Below are positions 55,104-64,000 of a stretch of DNA of 64,000 nucleotides, piece by piece. Every line of letters starts with the position of its first letter. The first letter of the stretch is position 1. Source of the stretch: Silanimonas sp. (GTDB lineage Bacteria; Pseudomonadota; Gammaproteobacteria; Xanthomonadales; Xanthomonadaceae); NCBI GenBank assembly GCA_018334015.1, contig JAGXTI010000014.1:186001-250000 (forward strand). Reading direction: 5' to 3'. The position numbers and the translations under genes are program-made. The notes beneath the pieces were generated by a model. That model saw nothing but the letters and a program-made list of their open reading frames with translations, did no database searches and had not been told where the DNA came from.

Positions 55104-55109
55104 TAGACT
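55104..55109 (+). promoter_or_regulatory. Candidate -10 box of accD
   Basis: TAGACT preceded by GC, 27 bases before the accD ATG, after the repeat cluster. No good -35. Confidence 0.35.
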
Positions 55110-55136
55110 AGCTGCCCCGATCCACCAGGGCTTTCC

Positions 55137-56009
55137 ATGAGTTGGTTGAACAAGCTGAAACTCGGCGGTATCCGCACCCAGGGCGGCGGCAAGCGTGGCG
55201 TCCCCGAAGGCCTTTGGGAGAAGTGCGAGAACTGCGGCGCGGCGCTCTACGCCCCCGAAGTCGACACGCACCAGCATGTCTGCCCGAAGTGCAACCATCA
55301 CATGCCGATCGGCGCCCGCGAGCGCATCGCCCATTTCCTCGATGCCGACAGCTTCGAGGAGGTCGGCGCGCACCTCGAGCCGGTCGACGTGCTCAAATTC
55401 CGCGACCAGAAACGGTACGCCGACCGCATCAAGGCCACCCAGAAAGCCACCGGCGAGCGGGATGCCCTGATCGCCGGCGCCGGGCGCCTGATGGGCCTTC
55501 CGGTCTGCGTTGCCGCCTTCGAGTTCCGTTTCATGGGCGGCTCGATGGGCTCGGTGGTGGGCGAGCGTTTCGCGCTGGCGGCCGAACGCGCGCTGGCCGA
55601 CCGCAGCGCGCTGGTGTGTTTCTCCGCGACCGGCGGCGCCCGCATGCAGGAAGGCCTGTTCTCGCTGATGCAGATGGCCAAGACCTCGGCCACCATCGCC
55701 CGCCTGCGCAAGGCGGGCGTGCCCTACATTTCAGTGCTGGCGCACCCGACCACCGGCGGTGTTTCGGCTTCGCTTGGCATGCTGGGCGACATCAACATCG
55801 CCGAGCCCAAGGCGCTGATCGGTTTCGCCGGCCCGCGGGTGATCGAGCAGACCGTGCGCGAGACCCTGCCGGAAGGCTTCCAGCGCAGCGAATTCCTGAT
55901 GGAGCACGGCACGGTCGATGCCATCGTCGACCGCCGCCGGATGCGGCCGAAGATCGCCGCCCTGCTGGCCCTGCTGGGTCGCCAGCCGGCCCCGGTCGAG
56001 GCGGCCTGA
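55137..56009 (+). CDS. accD: Acetyl-CoA carboxylase carboxyltransferase subunit beta
   Basis: 290 residues. With AccA it transfers CO2 from biotin to acetyl-CoA, the first step of fatty acid synthesis. N-terminal zinc ribbon [23 protein letters not shown] (four cysteines, about residues 30-52; no other fold). The crotonase-like core has [14 protein letters not shown] (about 131-144), [21 protein letters not shown] and [16 protein letters not shown] (oxyanion region). The gap to trpA is 914 bases, filled by repeats, so accD probably has its own promoter. It ends directly before glmM. Confidence 0.97.
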   Translation: MSWLNKLKLGGIRTQGGGKRGVPEGLWEKCENCGAALYAPEVDTHQHVCPKCNHHMPIGARERIAHFLDADSFEEVGAHLEPVDVLKFRDQKRYADRIKATQKATGERDALIAGAGRLMGLPVCVAAFEFRFMGGSMGSVVGERFALAAERALADRSALVCFSATGGARMQEGLFSLMQMAKTSATIARLRKAGVPYISVLAHPTTGGVSASLGMLGDINIAEPKALIGFAGPRVIEQTVRETLPEGFQRSEFLMEHGTVDAIVDRRRMRPKIAALLALLGRQPAPVEAA

Positions 56010-57362
56010 ATGGCGGCGCGCAGGTATTTCGGCACCGACGGCATCCGCGGCCGCGTCGGCGAGGGGGCGATCTCGGCGGATTTCGTGCTGCGTCTCGGCA
56101 ACGCCTACGGCCATGTGCTGCATGCCCTGCGCGGTGGCGAGTGGCGCAAGCCGATGGTGCTGATCGGCAAAGACACCCGCATCTCCAACTACATGTTCGA
56201 AGCCGCGCTGGAGGCCGGTCTGGTCGCGGCCGGTGTCGATGTGCAGCTGATGGGGCCGATGCCGACGCCGGCGGTCTCGCACCTGACACGCTCGCTGCGC
56301 GCCGACGGCGGCGTCGTGATCTCGGCCTCGCACAACCCGCACCACGACAACGGCATCAAGTTCTTCTCGGCCGAGGGCGAGAAGCTCGACGACGCCACCG
56401 AGCTGGCCATCGAGGCGGCGCTCGAATCACCGTTCCGCACCGTCGCCTCCGAGAAACTCGGCAAGGCCATCCGCACTCGCGACGCGGTGGCCCGCTACGT
56501 CGAGGCCTGCAAGGGTTCGGTGCCGCGGCATTTCGATCTGGGCGGGATGCGGATCGTCGTCGATTGCGCGCACGGCGCCACGTATCAGCTGGGGCCGCTG
56601 GTGTTCCGCGAGTTGGGTGCCCGTGTCGAGGCCATCGGCATCGAGCCCAACGGCCTCAACATCAATGACGGTGTTGGTTCCACCCACCCCGAGGCGCTGG
56701 CCGCCCGTGTCCGCGACACCGGCGCGGAGCTCGGCATCGCCTTCGACGGCGACGGCGACCGCGTGCTGTTCGTCGACGACGAGGGCAGGCTGTGCGATGG
56801 CGACGACCTGCTATACGTGTTGGCCCAGGACTGGCAGGCCAGCGGCCGCCTGCACGGCCCGGTGATCGGCACCCTGATGAGCAACTACGGTCTGGAACAG
56901 GCGCTGGCCCGGCTCGGCGTCGGCTTCCTGCGCACCAAGGTGGGCGACCGCTACGTGCACCAGGCCCTGATCGAACACGGCGCGGTGCTGGGCGGTGAGA
57001 CCTCCGGCCACCTGCTCTGCCTCGATCGTGTCAGTTCCGGCGATGGCATTGTCAGCGCCCTGCAGGTGCTGGAAGTGCTGCGCCGCCGCGGCTGCTCGCT
57101 CAGGCAGGCGCTGGAGGGTTTCACCAAGCTGCCGCAGCAGACCGTGAACGTGCGCGTGGCCCCGGGCCTGAAGCCGGCCGAGGCCGACAGTGTCAAGGCC
57201 GCGTTGGCCGAGGCGCAGTCGGCGGTGCAGGGCAGGGGGCGTGCCTTCCTGCGACCCTCCGGCACCGAACCGGTGGTGCGCGTCACCGTCGAGGCCGACG
57301 ACGCCGCCCTCGTGCAGCGCGTGCTTGATCGCCTCTCCGCCGCGGTGAAAGCCGCCGCTTGA
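56010..57362 (+). CDS. glmM: Phosphoglucosamine mutase
   Basis: 450 residues. It converts glucosamine-6-phosphate to glucosamine-1-phosphate for peptidoglycan and [21 protein letters not shown] opens the protein; the phospho-serine is in [16 protein letters not shown] (about residue 106), metal loop [14 protein letters not shown] (about 246-259), sugar loop [10 protein letters not shown] (about 329-338) and [15 protein letters not shown] at the end. ATG immediately follows the accD stop codon, so the two are one operon. Confidence 0.97.
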   Translation: MAARRYFGTDGIRGRVGEGAISADFVLRLGNAYGHVLHALRGGEWRKPMVLIGKDTRISNYMFEAALEAGLVAAGVDVQLMGPMPTPAVSHLTRSLRADGGVVISASHNPHHDNGIKFFSAEGEKLDDATELAIEAALESPFRTVASEKLGKAIRTRDAVARYVEACKGSVPRHFDLGGMRIVVDCAHGATYQLGPLVFRELGARVEAIGIEPNGLNINDGVGSTHPEALAARVRDTGAELGIAFDGDGDRVLFVDDEGRLCDGDDLLYVLAQDWQASGRLHGPVIGTLMSNYGLEQALARLGVGFLRTKVGDRYVHQALIEHGAVLGGETSGHLLCLDRVSSGDGIVSALQVLEVLRRRGCSLRQALEGFTKLPQQTVNVRVAPGLKPAEADSVKAALAEAQSAVQGRGRAFLRPSGTEPVVRVTVEADDAALVQRVLDRLSAAVKAAA

Positions 57363-57429
57363 TCCGCGTCATGCCGGCACAAACCAGCCGGCGCGACGAT
57401 CCGCAGCAATCCTGCCACGAGCCCCAGCG

Positions 57430-58380
57430 ATGCCCGTCATCCCCACCCTCGACATCCGCCGTTTCACCACGCCCACCCGCAGCGCCGACCGCGAGGCCTT
57501 CGTGGCCGAGCTGGGGGCGGCCTACCGCGAATGGGGCTTTTGTGGCATCCGAGGCCACGGCATCCCGCAGGCCCAGATCGACCGCGCCTACAACGTCTTC
57601 CAGCGCTTCTTCGCCCTGCCCGAGGCGAGCAAACGCAAGTACCACGTGCCGGGCGGCGGCGGCGCGCGCGGCTACACGCCCTTCGGCATCGAGACCGCCA
57701 AAGGTGCCCAGCACTTCGACCTCAAGGAGTTCTGGCACGTCGGCCGCGAGATTCCGCGTGACTCGAAGCACGCCGGGGTGATGCCGCCCAACCTGTGGCC
57801 GGAGGAAATCCCGGAGTTCAAGGAGGTGGCCTACGGCCTCTACACCACGCTCGACGAACTCGGTTCGAAGGTGCTCTCGGCCCTCGCTCTGCACATCGGC
57901 CTGCCCGAGAACTATTTCGCCGACAAGACCGATGTCGGCAACAGCATCCTGCGGCCCATTCACTACCCGCCGATCACCGCCGACAACATCCCCAACGTGC
58001 GCGCCGGCGCGCACGAGGACATCAACCTGATCACCCTGCTGGTCGGGGCCAGCGCGGCCGGGCTGGAGGTGCTCTCGCGCAAGGGCGAGTGGGTGCCGTT
58101 CACCGCCGATGAGGACACCATCGTCGTCAACATCGGCGACATGCTGCAGCGCCTCACCAACCACGTGTACCCCTCGACCACGCACCGCGTGGTCAACCCG
58201 CCCGGTGATGCGGCGCGCAAGCCACGCTATTCGACGCCGTTCTTCCTGCACCCGAACCCGGACTTCCTGATCCAGACCCTGCCGGGCTGCATCACGCCGG
58301 ACAACCCGGACCGCTACCCCGAGCCGATCACCGCCCACGGCTACCTGATGGAGCGCCTGCGCGAGATCAAGCTGACCTGA
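57430..58380 (+). CDS. 2-oxoglutarate/Fe(II)-dependent oxygenase, isopenicillin N synthase-like
   Basis: 316 residues. N-terminal DIOX_N part (EWGFCGIRGHGIPQAQIDRAYNVFQRFFALPEASKRKY, quoted in pieces) and the Fe(II)/2OG domain with HED at AGAHEDINLITLLV (first His and Asp, about residues 197-199), distal His in PSTTHRVVNPP (about 255) and RYSTPFFLHP (RxS for the co-substrate, about 266-275). Related plant-type enzymes make hormones; related bacterial ones are mostly uncharacterised. No pathway partners here. GC-rich with normal codon use; 67 bases after glmM. Confidence 0.88.
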   Translation: MPVIPTLDIRRFTTPTRSADREAFVAELGAAYREWGFCGIRGHGIPQAQIDRAYNVFQRFFALPEASKRKYHVPGGGGARGYTPFGIETAKGAQHFDLKEFWHVGREIPRDSKHAGVMPPNLWPEEIPEFKEVAYGLYTTLDELGSKVLSALALHIGLPENYFADKTDVGNSILRPIHYPPITADNIPNVRAGAHEDINLITLLVGASAAGLEVLSRKGEWVPFTADEDTIVVNIGDMLQRLTNHVYPSTTHRVVNPPGDAARKPRYSTPFFLHPNPDFLIQTLPGCITPDNPDRYPEPITAHGYLMERLREIKLT

Positions 58381-58397
58381 GCCGGCCCGGCCCGGGC

Positions 58398-58406
58398 TGC
58401 TATCCT
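58398..58406 (+). promoter_or_regulatory. Candidate extended -10 promoter of tpiA
   Basis: TGCTATCCT, 32 bases before the tpiA ATG, identical to the box upstream of the SRPBCC gene (31256-31264). Confidence 0.35.
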
Positions 58407-58438
58407 TTTTCGCCTTTCCCCTCACGATCAGGACCCGC

Positions 58439-59188
58439 ATGCGCCCACGCATCGTTGCTGGCAACTGGAAGCTCAACGGCAACCGCGACAGCACCCGGGC
58501 CCTGCTGGGTGCGCTGGTAACTGGCCTGCCGCCGGGTGTGGAGGTGCTGGTGCTGCCGCCGCTGCCCTACCTGGCCGAGGCGGTGGCCGGTTTTGCCGGC
58601 CGGGGCCTGGGTTTTGGTGCCCAGGACCTCGACCTCCACGATGCTGGCGCTTACACCGGCGAGGTGTCCGGGGTGATGCTGCGCGATATCGGCGCCAGCC
58701 ATGTGCTGGTCGGCCACTCCGAGCGCCGTCAGTACCACGAGGAATCGAGCGATCGGGTCGCCGAGAAGCTGCTGGCCGCCCGCCGCGCCGGCCTCGTGCC
58801 GATCCTCTGCGTGGGCGAGAGCCTGCATCAGCGCGAGGCCGGCCAGACCGAGTGGGCGCTGTCCGGACAGATCGCGGCGGTGATCAAGCGCGGCGGCATC
58901 GAGGCCTTCCGGGGGGCAGTGCTGGCCTACGAGCCGGTCTGGGCGATCGGCACCGGCCGCACCGCTGCGCCGGCGCAGGTCCAGCAGGTGCATGCCTTCC
59001 TGCGTGGCGAATTGCGATCCCATGATGCTACAATCGCTGGCTCGCTGCCCATCCTCTACGGGGGCAGCGTGAAAGCCGCCAACGCCGCCGAGCTGTTCGC
59101 CCAGCCCGATGTCGATGGCGGTCTCATCGGCGGCGCTTCGCTGGTCGCCACTGAATTCCTCGCCATCGCCGCCGCTGCGGCGCGGTGA
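58439..59188 (+). CDS. tpiA: Triose-phosphate isomerase
   Basis: 249 residues. RPRIVAGNWKLNG starts the barrel with the catalytic Lys (about residue 11). VLVGHSERRQYHEES holds the electrophile His (about 95), and AYEPVWAIGTG carries the catalytic Glu (about residue 165) followed by loop 6. YGGSVKAANA near the end binds phosphate. It interconverts DHAP and GAP. It precedes secG by 10 bases. Confidence 0.98.
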   Translation: MRPRIVAGNWKLNGNRDSTRALLGALVTGLPPGVEVLVLPPLPYLAEAVAGFAGRGLGFGAQDLDLHDAGAYTGEVSGVMLRDIGASHVLVGHSERRQYHEESSDRVAEKLLAARRAGLVPILCVGESLHQREAGQTEWALSGQIAAVIKRGGIEAFRGAVLAYEPVWAIGTGRTAAPAQVQQVHAFLRGELRSHDATIAGSLPILYGGSVKAANAAELFAQPDVDGGLIGGASLVATEFLAIAAAAAR

Positions 59189-59198
59189 AATGAGTGCC

Positions 59199-59615
59199 AT
59201 GAACTGGATCGTCATCGCCACCGTCATCTACGTCATCATCGCCATCGCGATGATCGTCCTGATCCTCATGCAGCGCGGTGCTGGCGCGCAGGCCGGCACC
59301 GGCTTCGGCGGCGGGGCCTCGGCCACCGTCTTCGGCGCTTCCGGCTCGGCCAACTTCCTGTCGAAATCGACCAAGTGGCTGGCCATCGTGTTCTTCGCCA
59401 TGAGTCTTGGCATGGCCTGGTACGCCAGTCAGCATGGCGGCCGCCTGCTGCCGGCCCAGAGCGACTCCGTCGGCATCATGGCCGAGGCCACCGAGGCTAT
59501 TCCGGCCGTGCCGGAATCGCCGCCGGCCCCTTCGCCGGTGCCGGCCGCTCCGCCGACTGCTCCGGCTCCGGCGGAGGTGCCCGCGGATTCACCCGGAGGC
59601 GATTCCGGCGGCTGA
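59199..59615 (+). CDS. secG: Preprotein translocase subunit SecG, with Pro/Ala tail
   Basis: 138 residues from ATG 59199; ATG 59190 would add three. Two membrane helices (about residues 2-22 and 52-72) with the SecG loop LMQRGAGAQAGTGFGGGASATVFGA between them. After residue 80 it carries about 55 residues of Pro, Ala, Ser and Glu (repeats such as PAPSPVP), an extension not needed in SecG of E. coli (110 residues). Part of the SecYEG channel. Confidence 0.95.
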   Translation: MNWIVIATVIYVIIAIAMIVLILMQRGAGAQAGTGFGGGASATVFGASGSANFLSKSTKWLAIVFFAMSLGMAWYASQHGGRLLPAQSDSVGIMAEATEAIPAVPESPPAPSPVPAAPPTAPAPAEVPADSPGGDSGG

Positions 59616-59620
59616 TGGCC

Positions 59621-59629
59621 TGATACAAT
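59621..59629 (+). promoter_or_regulatory. Extended -10 promoter of tRNA-Leu
   Basis: TGATACAAT (TG-a-TACAAT) ends 37 bases before the tRNA 5' end, a good placement. A GC-rich stretch after it is in line with a stringent-type discriminator, but the transcription start is unknown. Confidence 0.45.
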
Positions 59630-59666
59630 CTCCATGTTTCGCGGTTCACGCGGAGCAAGCGACAAA

Positions 59667-59751
59667 GCCCAGGTGGCGGAATTGGTAGACGCACTACCTT
59701 GAGGTGGTAGCGACGTAAGTCGTGGGGGTTCGAGTCCCCCCTTGGGCACCA
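59667..59751 (+). tRNA. tRNA-Leu, anticodon GAG
   Basis: 85 bases including encoded CCA. The acceptor stem pairs GCCCAGG with CTTGGGC (one G-U); the anticodon stem CTACC/GGTAG encloses loop TTGAGGT, giving anticodon GAG (Leu CTC/CTT). The D-arm GGCGGAATTGGTAGACGC and the T-arm GGGGGTTCGAGTCCCCC are standard, and the long variable arm (CGACGTAAGTCG) is a class II feature. It lies between secG and nuoA, where related genomes also carry a Leu tRNA. Confidence 0.95.
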
Positions 59752-59829
59752 CACACCATCGACACGCAATGGATCGCGCCCCACCGGGCGCGGCCGCAAT
59801 GCGCCCCACGGGCGCTAGCCGAGGCCTGC

Positions 59830-60186
59830 ATGCTGGGCGAGTACCTGCCGATCCTGCTGTTCCTGATCGTCTCCACCGGCCTGGGCGTGGTCCTGCTCGT
59901 TGCCGGCTGGCTGCTCGGGCCGAAGCGCCCGGACAGCGAGAAGCTCTCGCCCTACGAGTGCGGCTTCGAGGCCTTCGAGGACGCGCGCATGCCTTTCGAC
60001 GTGCGTTACTACCTCGTCGCCATCCTGTTCATCGTCTTCGACCTGGAGATCGCCTTCCTGTTTCCGTGGGCGGTGGTCTATCGCGACATCGGCGAGCCGG
60101 CGCTCTGGGCCATGGCCGGCTTCCTCGGCCTGCTGGTGTTCGCCTTCATCTACGAATGGAAGAAGGGAGCCCTGGAATGGGAGTGA
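59830..60186 (+). CDS. nuoA: NADH-quinone oxidoreductase subunit A
   Basis: 118 residues with three membrane helices; [36 protein letters not shown] is the family block around helix 2 (quoted in parts: YECGFE, FDVRYY, DLEIAF). Part of the membrane arm of complex I near the quinone channel. Start ATG 59830 agrees with the family; the frame upstream runs through the tRNA. Overlaps nuoB by 10 bases. Confidence 0.97.
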   Translation: MLGEYLPILLFLIVSTGLGVVLLVAGWLLGPKRPDSEKLSPYECGFEAFEDARMPFDVRYYLVAILFIVFDLEIAFLFPWAVVYRDIGEPALWAMAGFLGLLVFAFIYEWKKGALEWE

Positions 60187-60731
60187 TCCAGACCGTCTCG
60201 CGCGTGATGCACAACCCCGAGCCGCTCGGCCGGGTTGACGACCTGCTGCGGCCCGAGGGCGACAATCCCCTGCTTGAGCGTGGCTTCGTCACCACCTCGG
60301 TCGACACCCTGGTCAACTGGGCGCGCACCGGCTCGCTCTGGCCGATGACTTTCGGCCTGGCCTGCTGCGCGGTCGAGATGATGCATGCCGGCGCCGCGCG
60401 CCTCGACCTTGACCGCTACGGCGTGGTGTTCCGCCCCTCGCCGCGGCAGTCCGACGTGATGATCGTCGCTGGCACCCTCTGCAACAAGATGGCACCGGCC
60501 CTGCGCAAGGTCTACGACCAGATGCCCGAACCGAAATGGGTCATCTCGATGGGCAGCTGCGCCAACGGCGGCGGCTACTACCACTACAGCTATTCGGTGG
60601 TGCGCGGCTGCGACCGCGTGGTGCCGGTCGACATCTACGTGCCGGGCTGCCCGCCGACCTCGGAGGCCCTGGTCCACGGCATCCTGCAGCTGATGAAAAA
60701 GATCCGCCGGACCAACACCATCGTGCGCTGA
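60177..60731 (+). CDS. nuoB: NADH-quinone oxidoreductase subunit B
   Basis: 184 residues. It carries iron-sulfur cluster N2: the tandem cysteines in [13 protein letters not shown] (about residues 61-62), and the two others in [13 protein letters not shown] and [13 protein letters not shown] (about 127 and 157). Start ATG 60177 lies inside nuoA. Confidence 0.98.
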   Translation: MGVIQTVSRVMHNPEPLGRVDDLLRPEGDNPLLERGFVTTSVDTLVNWARTGSLWPMTFGLACCAVEMMHAGAARLDLDRYGVVFRPSPRQSDVMIVAGTLCNKMAPALRKVYDQMPEPKWVISMGSCANGGGYYHYSYSVVRGCDRVVPVDIYVPGCPPTSEALVHGILQLMKKIRRTNTIVR

Positions 60732-61502
60732 ATGCGCACCCTGCCGCCGAACGGAAAGCCCGCAGAACCCGCCATGACCGAAGCCCTGCCGCGTCTTGCC
60801 GAACGTCTCCGTGCCCGCTTTGGCGAGCGCGTCCAAGCCCTTGTCGAAGCCCGCGGCGAGACCACCCTCGAGCTTTCGCCTGCCCATCTCGTCGAGGTGG
60901 CGCGTGCCCTGCGCGACGAGCCCGAGTTCCATTTCGAGCAGGCCGTCGATCTTGCCGGCCTCGATTTCCTGGGCTACGGCATGGACGAGTGGGAAACCAC
61001 GGCGGTCAGCAGCGAGGGTTTCTCGCGGGGTGTGCAGGGCGGCGATGGCCCCGGTCGCTTCGCCTGGGCCAACCGCCCACAGGGCAGCGGTCCGGAGCGG
61101 CGCTTTGCGATCAGCGTCCACCTGCTCTCGATCCGCCACAACCGCCGGTTGCGCCTGCGGGTCTTCGCCACCGACAACGAATTGCCGGTGCTGCCCTCGC
61201 TGGTCGGCGTCTGGGTCGGGCTGGACTGGTTCGAGCGTGAGGCCTTCGACCTGTTCGGCATCCTCTTCGAGGGCCATCCGGACCTGCGCCGCATTCTCAC
61301 CGACTACGGTTTCGTCGGCCATCCCTTCCGCAAGGACTTCCCGCTGATCGGCAATGTCGAGGTGCGCTACGACGCCGAGAAGCAGCGTGTCGTCTACGAG
61401 CCGGTCACCTCGGTCGAGCCGCGCGTCGGTGTGCCGCGCGTGGTGCGCGAGGACTCGCGTTGGCAGCAGTCGGCCGCCGAAGCCGCGGCCAAGAAGGCCT
61501 GA
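60732..61502 (+). CDS. nuoC: NADH-quinone oxidoreductase subunit C
   Basis: 256 residues. The 30-kDa subunit of complex [50 protein letters not shown] (quoted in part: [12 protein letters not shown]) and [12 protein letters not shown] form its signature. The ATG (60732) touches the nuoB stop; an internal ATG 60774 would remove 14 residues and is possible. nuoC and nuoD are separate genes here, unlike the fused form in E. coli. Confidence 0.95.
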   Translation: MRTLPPNGKPAEPAMTEALPRLAERLRARFGERVQALVEARGETTLELSPAHLVEVARALRDEPEFHFEQAVDLAGLDFLGYGMDEWETTAVSSEGFSRGVQGGDGPGRFAWANRPQGSGPERRFAISVHLLSIRHNRRLRLRVFATDNELPVLPSLVGVWVGLDWFEREAFDLFGILFEGHPDLRRILTDYGFVGHPFRKDFPLIGNVEVRYDAEKQRVVYEPVTSVEPRVGVPRVVREDSRWQQSAAEAAAKKA

Positions 61503-61506
61503 GCCC

Positions 61507-62778
61507 ATGACCCCTGCCGCGATGAACCAAGAGATCCGCAACTACACGATGAACTTCGGGCCGCAGCATCCGGCGGCCCACGGCGTGCTGCGCCTCGTGC
61601 TGGAGATGGACGGCGAGACGGTGCGCCGGGCCGATCCGCACATCGGTCTGCTGCACCGTGGCACCGAGAAGCTCGCCGAGTCGAAGCCCTACAACCAGTC
61701 GATCGGCTACATGGACCGGCTCGACTACGTCTCGATGATGTGCAACGAGCACGCCTACGTGATGGCCATCGAGCGCCTCGCCGGCATCGAGCCGCCGCCG
61801 CGCGCGAAGATGATCCGCACGCTGTTCGACGAGATCACCCGCATCCTCAACCACCTGATGTGGGTGGGCACCAACGGCCTCGACCTCGGCGCGATGGCGA
61901 TGTTCCTCTACGCCTTCCGCGAGCGCGAGGAGCTGATGGACTGCTACGAGGCGGTGTCCGGTGCGCGCCTGCATGCCGCCTACTACCGTCCGGGCGGCGT
62001 CTACCGCGACCTGCCGGATACGATGCCCAAGTACGCCGAATCACCGTGGCGCAAGGGCAAAGAGCTCAAGCGCGTCAACGAGTGGCGCGAGGGTTCGATG
62101 CTCGATTTCCTCGATGCCTTCGCCAATGACTTCCCGAAGCGCGTCGACGAGTACGAGACCCTGCTCACCGACAACCGTATCTGGAAGCAGCGCACCGTCG
62201 ATATCGGCGTCATCAGCCCCGAGCAGGCCCTGGCCTGGGGCATGAGCGGTCCGATGCTGCGCGGCTCCGGAATCGCCTGGGACCTGCGCAAGAAGCAGCC
62301 CTACGCCTGCTACGGTGAGGTCGATTTCGACATCCCGGTGGGCAGCAACGGCGACTGCTACGACCGCTACCTCGTGCGCATCGAGGAGATGCGCCAGTCG
62401 GCGCGGATCATCAAGCAGGCGGTGGCCTGGCTGCGCGCCCACCCGGGCCCGGTGATGGTCGTCAATCACAAGGTGGCACCACCCTCGCGCGAACAGATGA
62501 AGGGCGACATGGAAGCCCTGATCCACCACTTCAAGCTGTTCACCGAGGGCTATTCGGTGCCGGCTGGCGAGGTCTATGCCGCGGTCGAGGCGCCCAAGGG
62601 CGAATTCGCCGCCTACCTCGTCTCCGATGGGGCCAACAAACCCTTCCGGCTCAAGCTGCGCGCACCGGGTTTCGCCCACCTGAGTTCGATGGATGCCATC
62701 GTCAAGGGCCACATGCTGTCGGACGTCGTCGCCATGATCGGCACCTACGACGTCGTGTTCGGGGAGATCGACCGATGA
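61507..62778 (+). CDS. nuoD: NADH-quinone oxidoreductase subunit D
   Basis: 423 residues from ATG 61507 (an ATG five codons later is also possible). The 49-kDa subunit near the quinone site: [22 protein letters not shown] (about residues 15-36), [14 protein letters not shown] and [14 protein letters not shown], and the C-terminal [35 protein letters not shown]. Overlaps nuoE by four bases (ATGA). Confidence 0.97.
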   Translation: MTPAAMNQEIRNYTMNFGPQHPAAHGVLRLVLEMDGETVRRADPHIGLLHRGTEKLAESKPYNQSIGYMDRLDYVSMMCNEHAYVMAIERLAGIEPPPRAKMIRTLFDEITRILNHLMWVGTNGLDLGAMAMFLYAFREREELMDCYEAVSGARLHAAYYRPGGVYRDLPDTMPKYAESPWRKGKELKRVNEWREGSMLDFLDAFANDFPKRVDEYETLLTDNRIWKQRTVDIGVISPEQALAWGMSGPMLRGSGIAWDLRKKQPYACYGEVDFDIPVGSNGDCYDRYLVRIEEMRQSARIIKQAVAWLRAHPGPVMVVNHKVAPPSREQMKGDMEALIHHFKLFTEGYSVPAGEVYAAVEAPKGEFAAYLVSDGANKPFRLKLRAPGFAHLSSMDAIVKGHMLSDVVAMIGTYDVVFGEIDR

Positions 62779-63302
62779 AAGCCACCGGCAATTTCGAGGC
62801 CTGCCAGCACGTCGACCCGATGCTCGCGCTGAGTGAGGCCACCCGCGCCCGCATCGAGCAATGGCTGGCGCGCTTTCCGGCCGACCGCCGCCGCAGCGCC
62901 GTGATCCAGGCGCTGATCGCCGCGCAGGAGCAGAACCAGGGTTACCTCACCGATGAACTGATCGCGGCGGTGGCCAAGTACATCGGCATTCCGCCGGTCT
63001 GGGCCTACGAGGTCGCCACCTTCTATTCGATGTTCGCGCTGGAGCCGGTGGGCCGCAACGTGGTCGCCGTCTGCACCAACATCAGCTGCTGGCTCAACGG
63101 CGCCGAGGACATCGTGCGCCACTGCGAGAAAAAACTGGGCGTGCGGCATGGCGGCTCCACCGCCGATGGCCGGATCTGGCTCAAGGTCGAGGAGGAATGC
63201 CTCGCCGCCTGCGCCGGTGCGCCGATGATGGTCGTCAACGGCCATTACCACGAGAAGCTGACCCCGGCGTCGATCGACGCCATCCTCGACGAGTTGAAGT
63301 GA
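62775..63302 (+). CDS. nuoE: NADH-quinone oxidoreductase subunit E
   Basis: 175 residues. The 24-kDa thioredoxin-like subunit with the [2Fe-2S] cluster N1a: first pair in VCTNISCWL (C-x4-C, about residues 100-105), second pair in [11 protein letters not shown] (C-x3-C, about 141-145). Part of the NADH dehydrogenase module together with nuoF, 8 bases downstream. Confidence 0.97.
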   Translation: MKATGNFEACQHVDPMLALSEATRARIEQWLARFPADRRRSAVIQALIAAQEQNQGYLTDELIAAVAKYIGIPPVWAYEVATFYSMFALEPVGRNVVAVCTNISCWLNGAEDIVRHCEKKLGVRHGGSTADGRIWLKVEEECLAACAGAPMMVVNGHYHEKLTPASIDAILDELK

Positions 63303-63310
63303 GGCCGCGC

Positions 63311-64000
63311 ATGGCACACCACGCTTCGCACACTTCGCAGGCTTCCGGTCCGGTCGGTCCGGCGCCGCAGGAGCACCAGGTCGTCTACACCACGCTGCAC
63401 TTCGACAAACCCTGGTCCTACGAGAACTACCTCAAGGTCGGTGGCTATGCGGCGTGGCGCAAGATCCTCGCCGAGAAGATGCCGCCCGAGCAGGTCATCG
63501 AACAGATCAAACAGAGCGGCTTGCGGGGGCGTGGCGGTGCCGGTTTTCCGACCGGCCTGAAGTGGAGTTTCATGCCGCGCAGCGTGCCGGGGCAGAAGTA
63601 CATTCTCTGCAATTCCGATGAATCCGAGCCGGGCACCTGCAAGGACCGCGACATCCTGCGCTACAACCCGCATGCGGTGATCGAGGGTATGGCGATCGCC
63701 TGCTACGCCACCGGCTCGACCGTGGCCTACAACTACATGCGCGGCGAGTTCCATCACGAGCCCTTCGAGCACTTCGAGGAAGCCCTGCAGGAGGCCTACG
63801 CCCACGGCTGGCTCGGCAAGAACGTGCTGGGTAGCGGTGTCGATGTCGACATCCATTCCGCGTTGGGCGCGGGGGCCTACATCTGCGGTGAGGAAACCGC
63901 GCTGATGGAGTCGCTCGAGGGCAAGAAGGGCCAGCCGCGCTACAAGCCACCGTTCCCGGCCAACTTCGGCCTGTACGGCCGGCCGACCACGATCAACAAC
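63311..64000 (+). CDS. nuoF: NADH-quinone oxidoreductase subunit F (cut by window end)
   Basis: The first 230 residues are present and the frame is open to the last base. The 51-kDa subunit binds NADH and [19 protein letters not shown] (FMN loop, about residues 70-85), [14 protein letters not shown] and [32 protein letters not shown] (NADH site, about 187-218). About 17 poorly conserved residues (His/Ser/Gln-rich) precede the domain. The C-terminal 4Fe-4S part is outside. Confidence 0.97.
   Translation, partial: MAHHASHTSQASGPVGPAPQEHQVVYTTLHFDKPWSYENYLKVGGYAAWRKILAEKMPPEQVIEQIKQSGLRGRGGAGFPTGLKWSFMPRSVPGQKYILCNSDESEPGTCKDRDILRYNPHAVIEGMAIACYATGSTVAYNYMRGEFHHEPFEHFEEALQEAYAHGWLGKNVLGSGVDVDIHSALGAGAYICGEETALMESLEGKKGQPRYKPPFPANFGLYGRPTTINN

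Noticed and set aside
54227..55140. Open frames in the 54-55 kb repeat cluster
   Set aside because: Same repeat family as above, no conserved frame and no ribosome binding site of note. Treated as non-coding.

Overview
The window is a GC-rich, gene-dense piece of chromosome, almost certainly from a gammaproteobacterium of the Lysobacterales (Xanthomonadales) type. The reasons are the gene order (asd-fimV-truA-trpF-trpB-trpA-accD-glmM, then tpiA-secG-tRNA-Leu-nuoABCDEF), a bTHX ribosomal protein gene, Bpt, PurT, and a urocanate/HutF histidine pathway. I cannot name a genus from sequence alone. No phage, transposase, CRISPR array or rRNA is visible. Many starts are ATGA or GTGA overlaps, so much of the DNA is in translationally coupled operons.

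0-9 kb: the 3' end of purF, a DUF455 ferritin-like protein, lpxH and a periplasmic cyclophilin (minus strand) divergent from gltX. A zinc block follows: a Zur-type regulator coupled to an exported M14/AstE-like metalloprotein, then a TonB-dependent receptor with a His/Asp-rich loop. The receptor is divergent from a MerC-domain membrane protein, with a Zur-box-like sequence between them. A 58-residue bTHX gene closes the block.

9-22 kb: two tandem ~465-bp non-coding repeat units, hutI and hutF (divergent), a YbdK-type carboxylate-amine ligase, a complete seven-gene Mrp Na+/H+ antiporter operon (mnhABCDEFG, minus strand), divergent hutU, and a methyltransferase. hutH and the last step of histidine breakdown are not in the window.

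22-31 kb: a stand-alone receiver protein, a Bcp peroxiredoxin with a Lys/Ala tail, two MFS transporters, a small HExxH protein running antisense into the second transporter, minCDE, a GNAT protein and a DesK/NarL-type two-component pair.

31-45 kb: an SRPBCC membrane protein and a Gld-like ABC cassette (ATPase, permease, auxiliary protein, DUF4340 lipoprotein). These are followed by an AlkA-like glycosylase, VanY-like peptidase, exported beta-propeller-like protein, purT, an exported nuclease-like protein with a coupled exported partner, bpt, psd and a SCO1 protein.

45-64 kb: prmB, aroC, asd, fimV, truA, trpFBA, a second repeat cluster, accD, glmM, a 2OG-Fe(II) oxygenase, tpiA, secG, tRNA-Leu(GAG) and nuoA to nuoF (cut by the window end).

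The most unusual non-coding signal is a double-hairpin element present four times (two in the 9-10 kb cluster, two in the 54-55 kb cluster). In the most diverged copy, base changes in the stems are compensated on the other arm while a single bulged A is kept. This argues that the structure itself is under selection.
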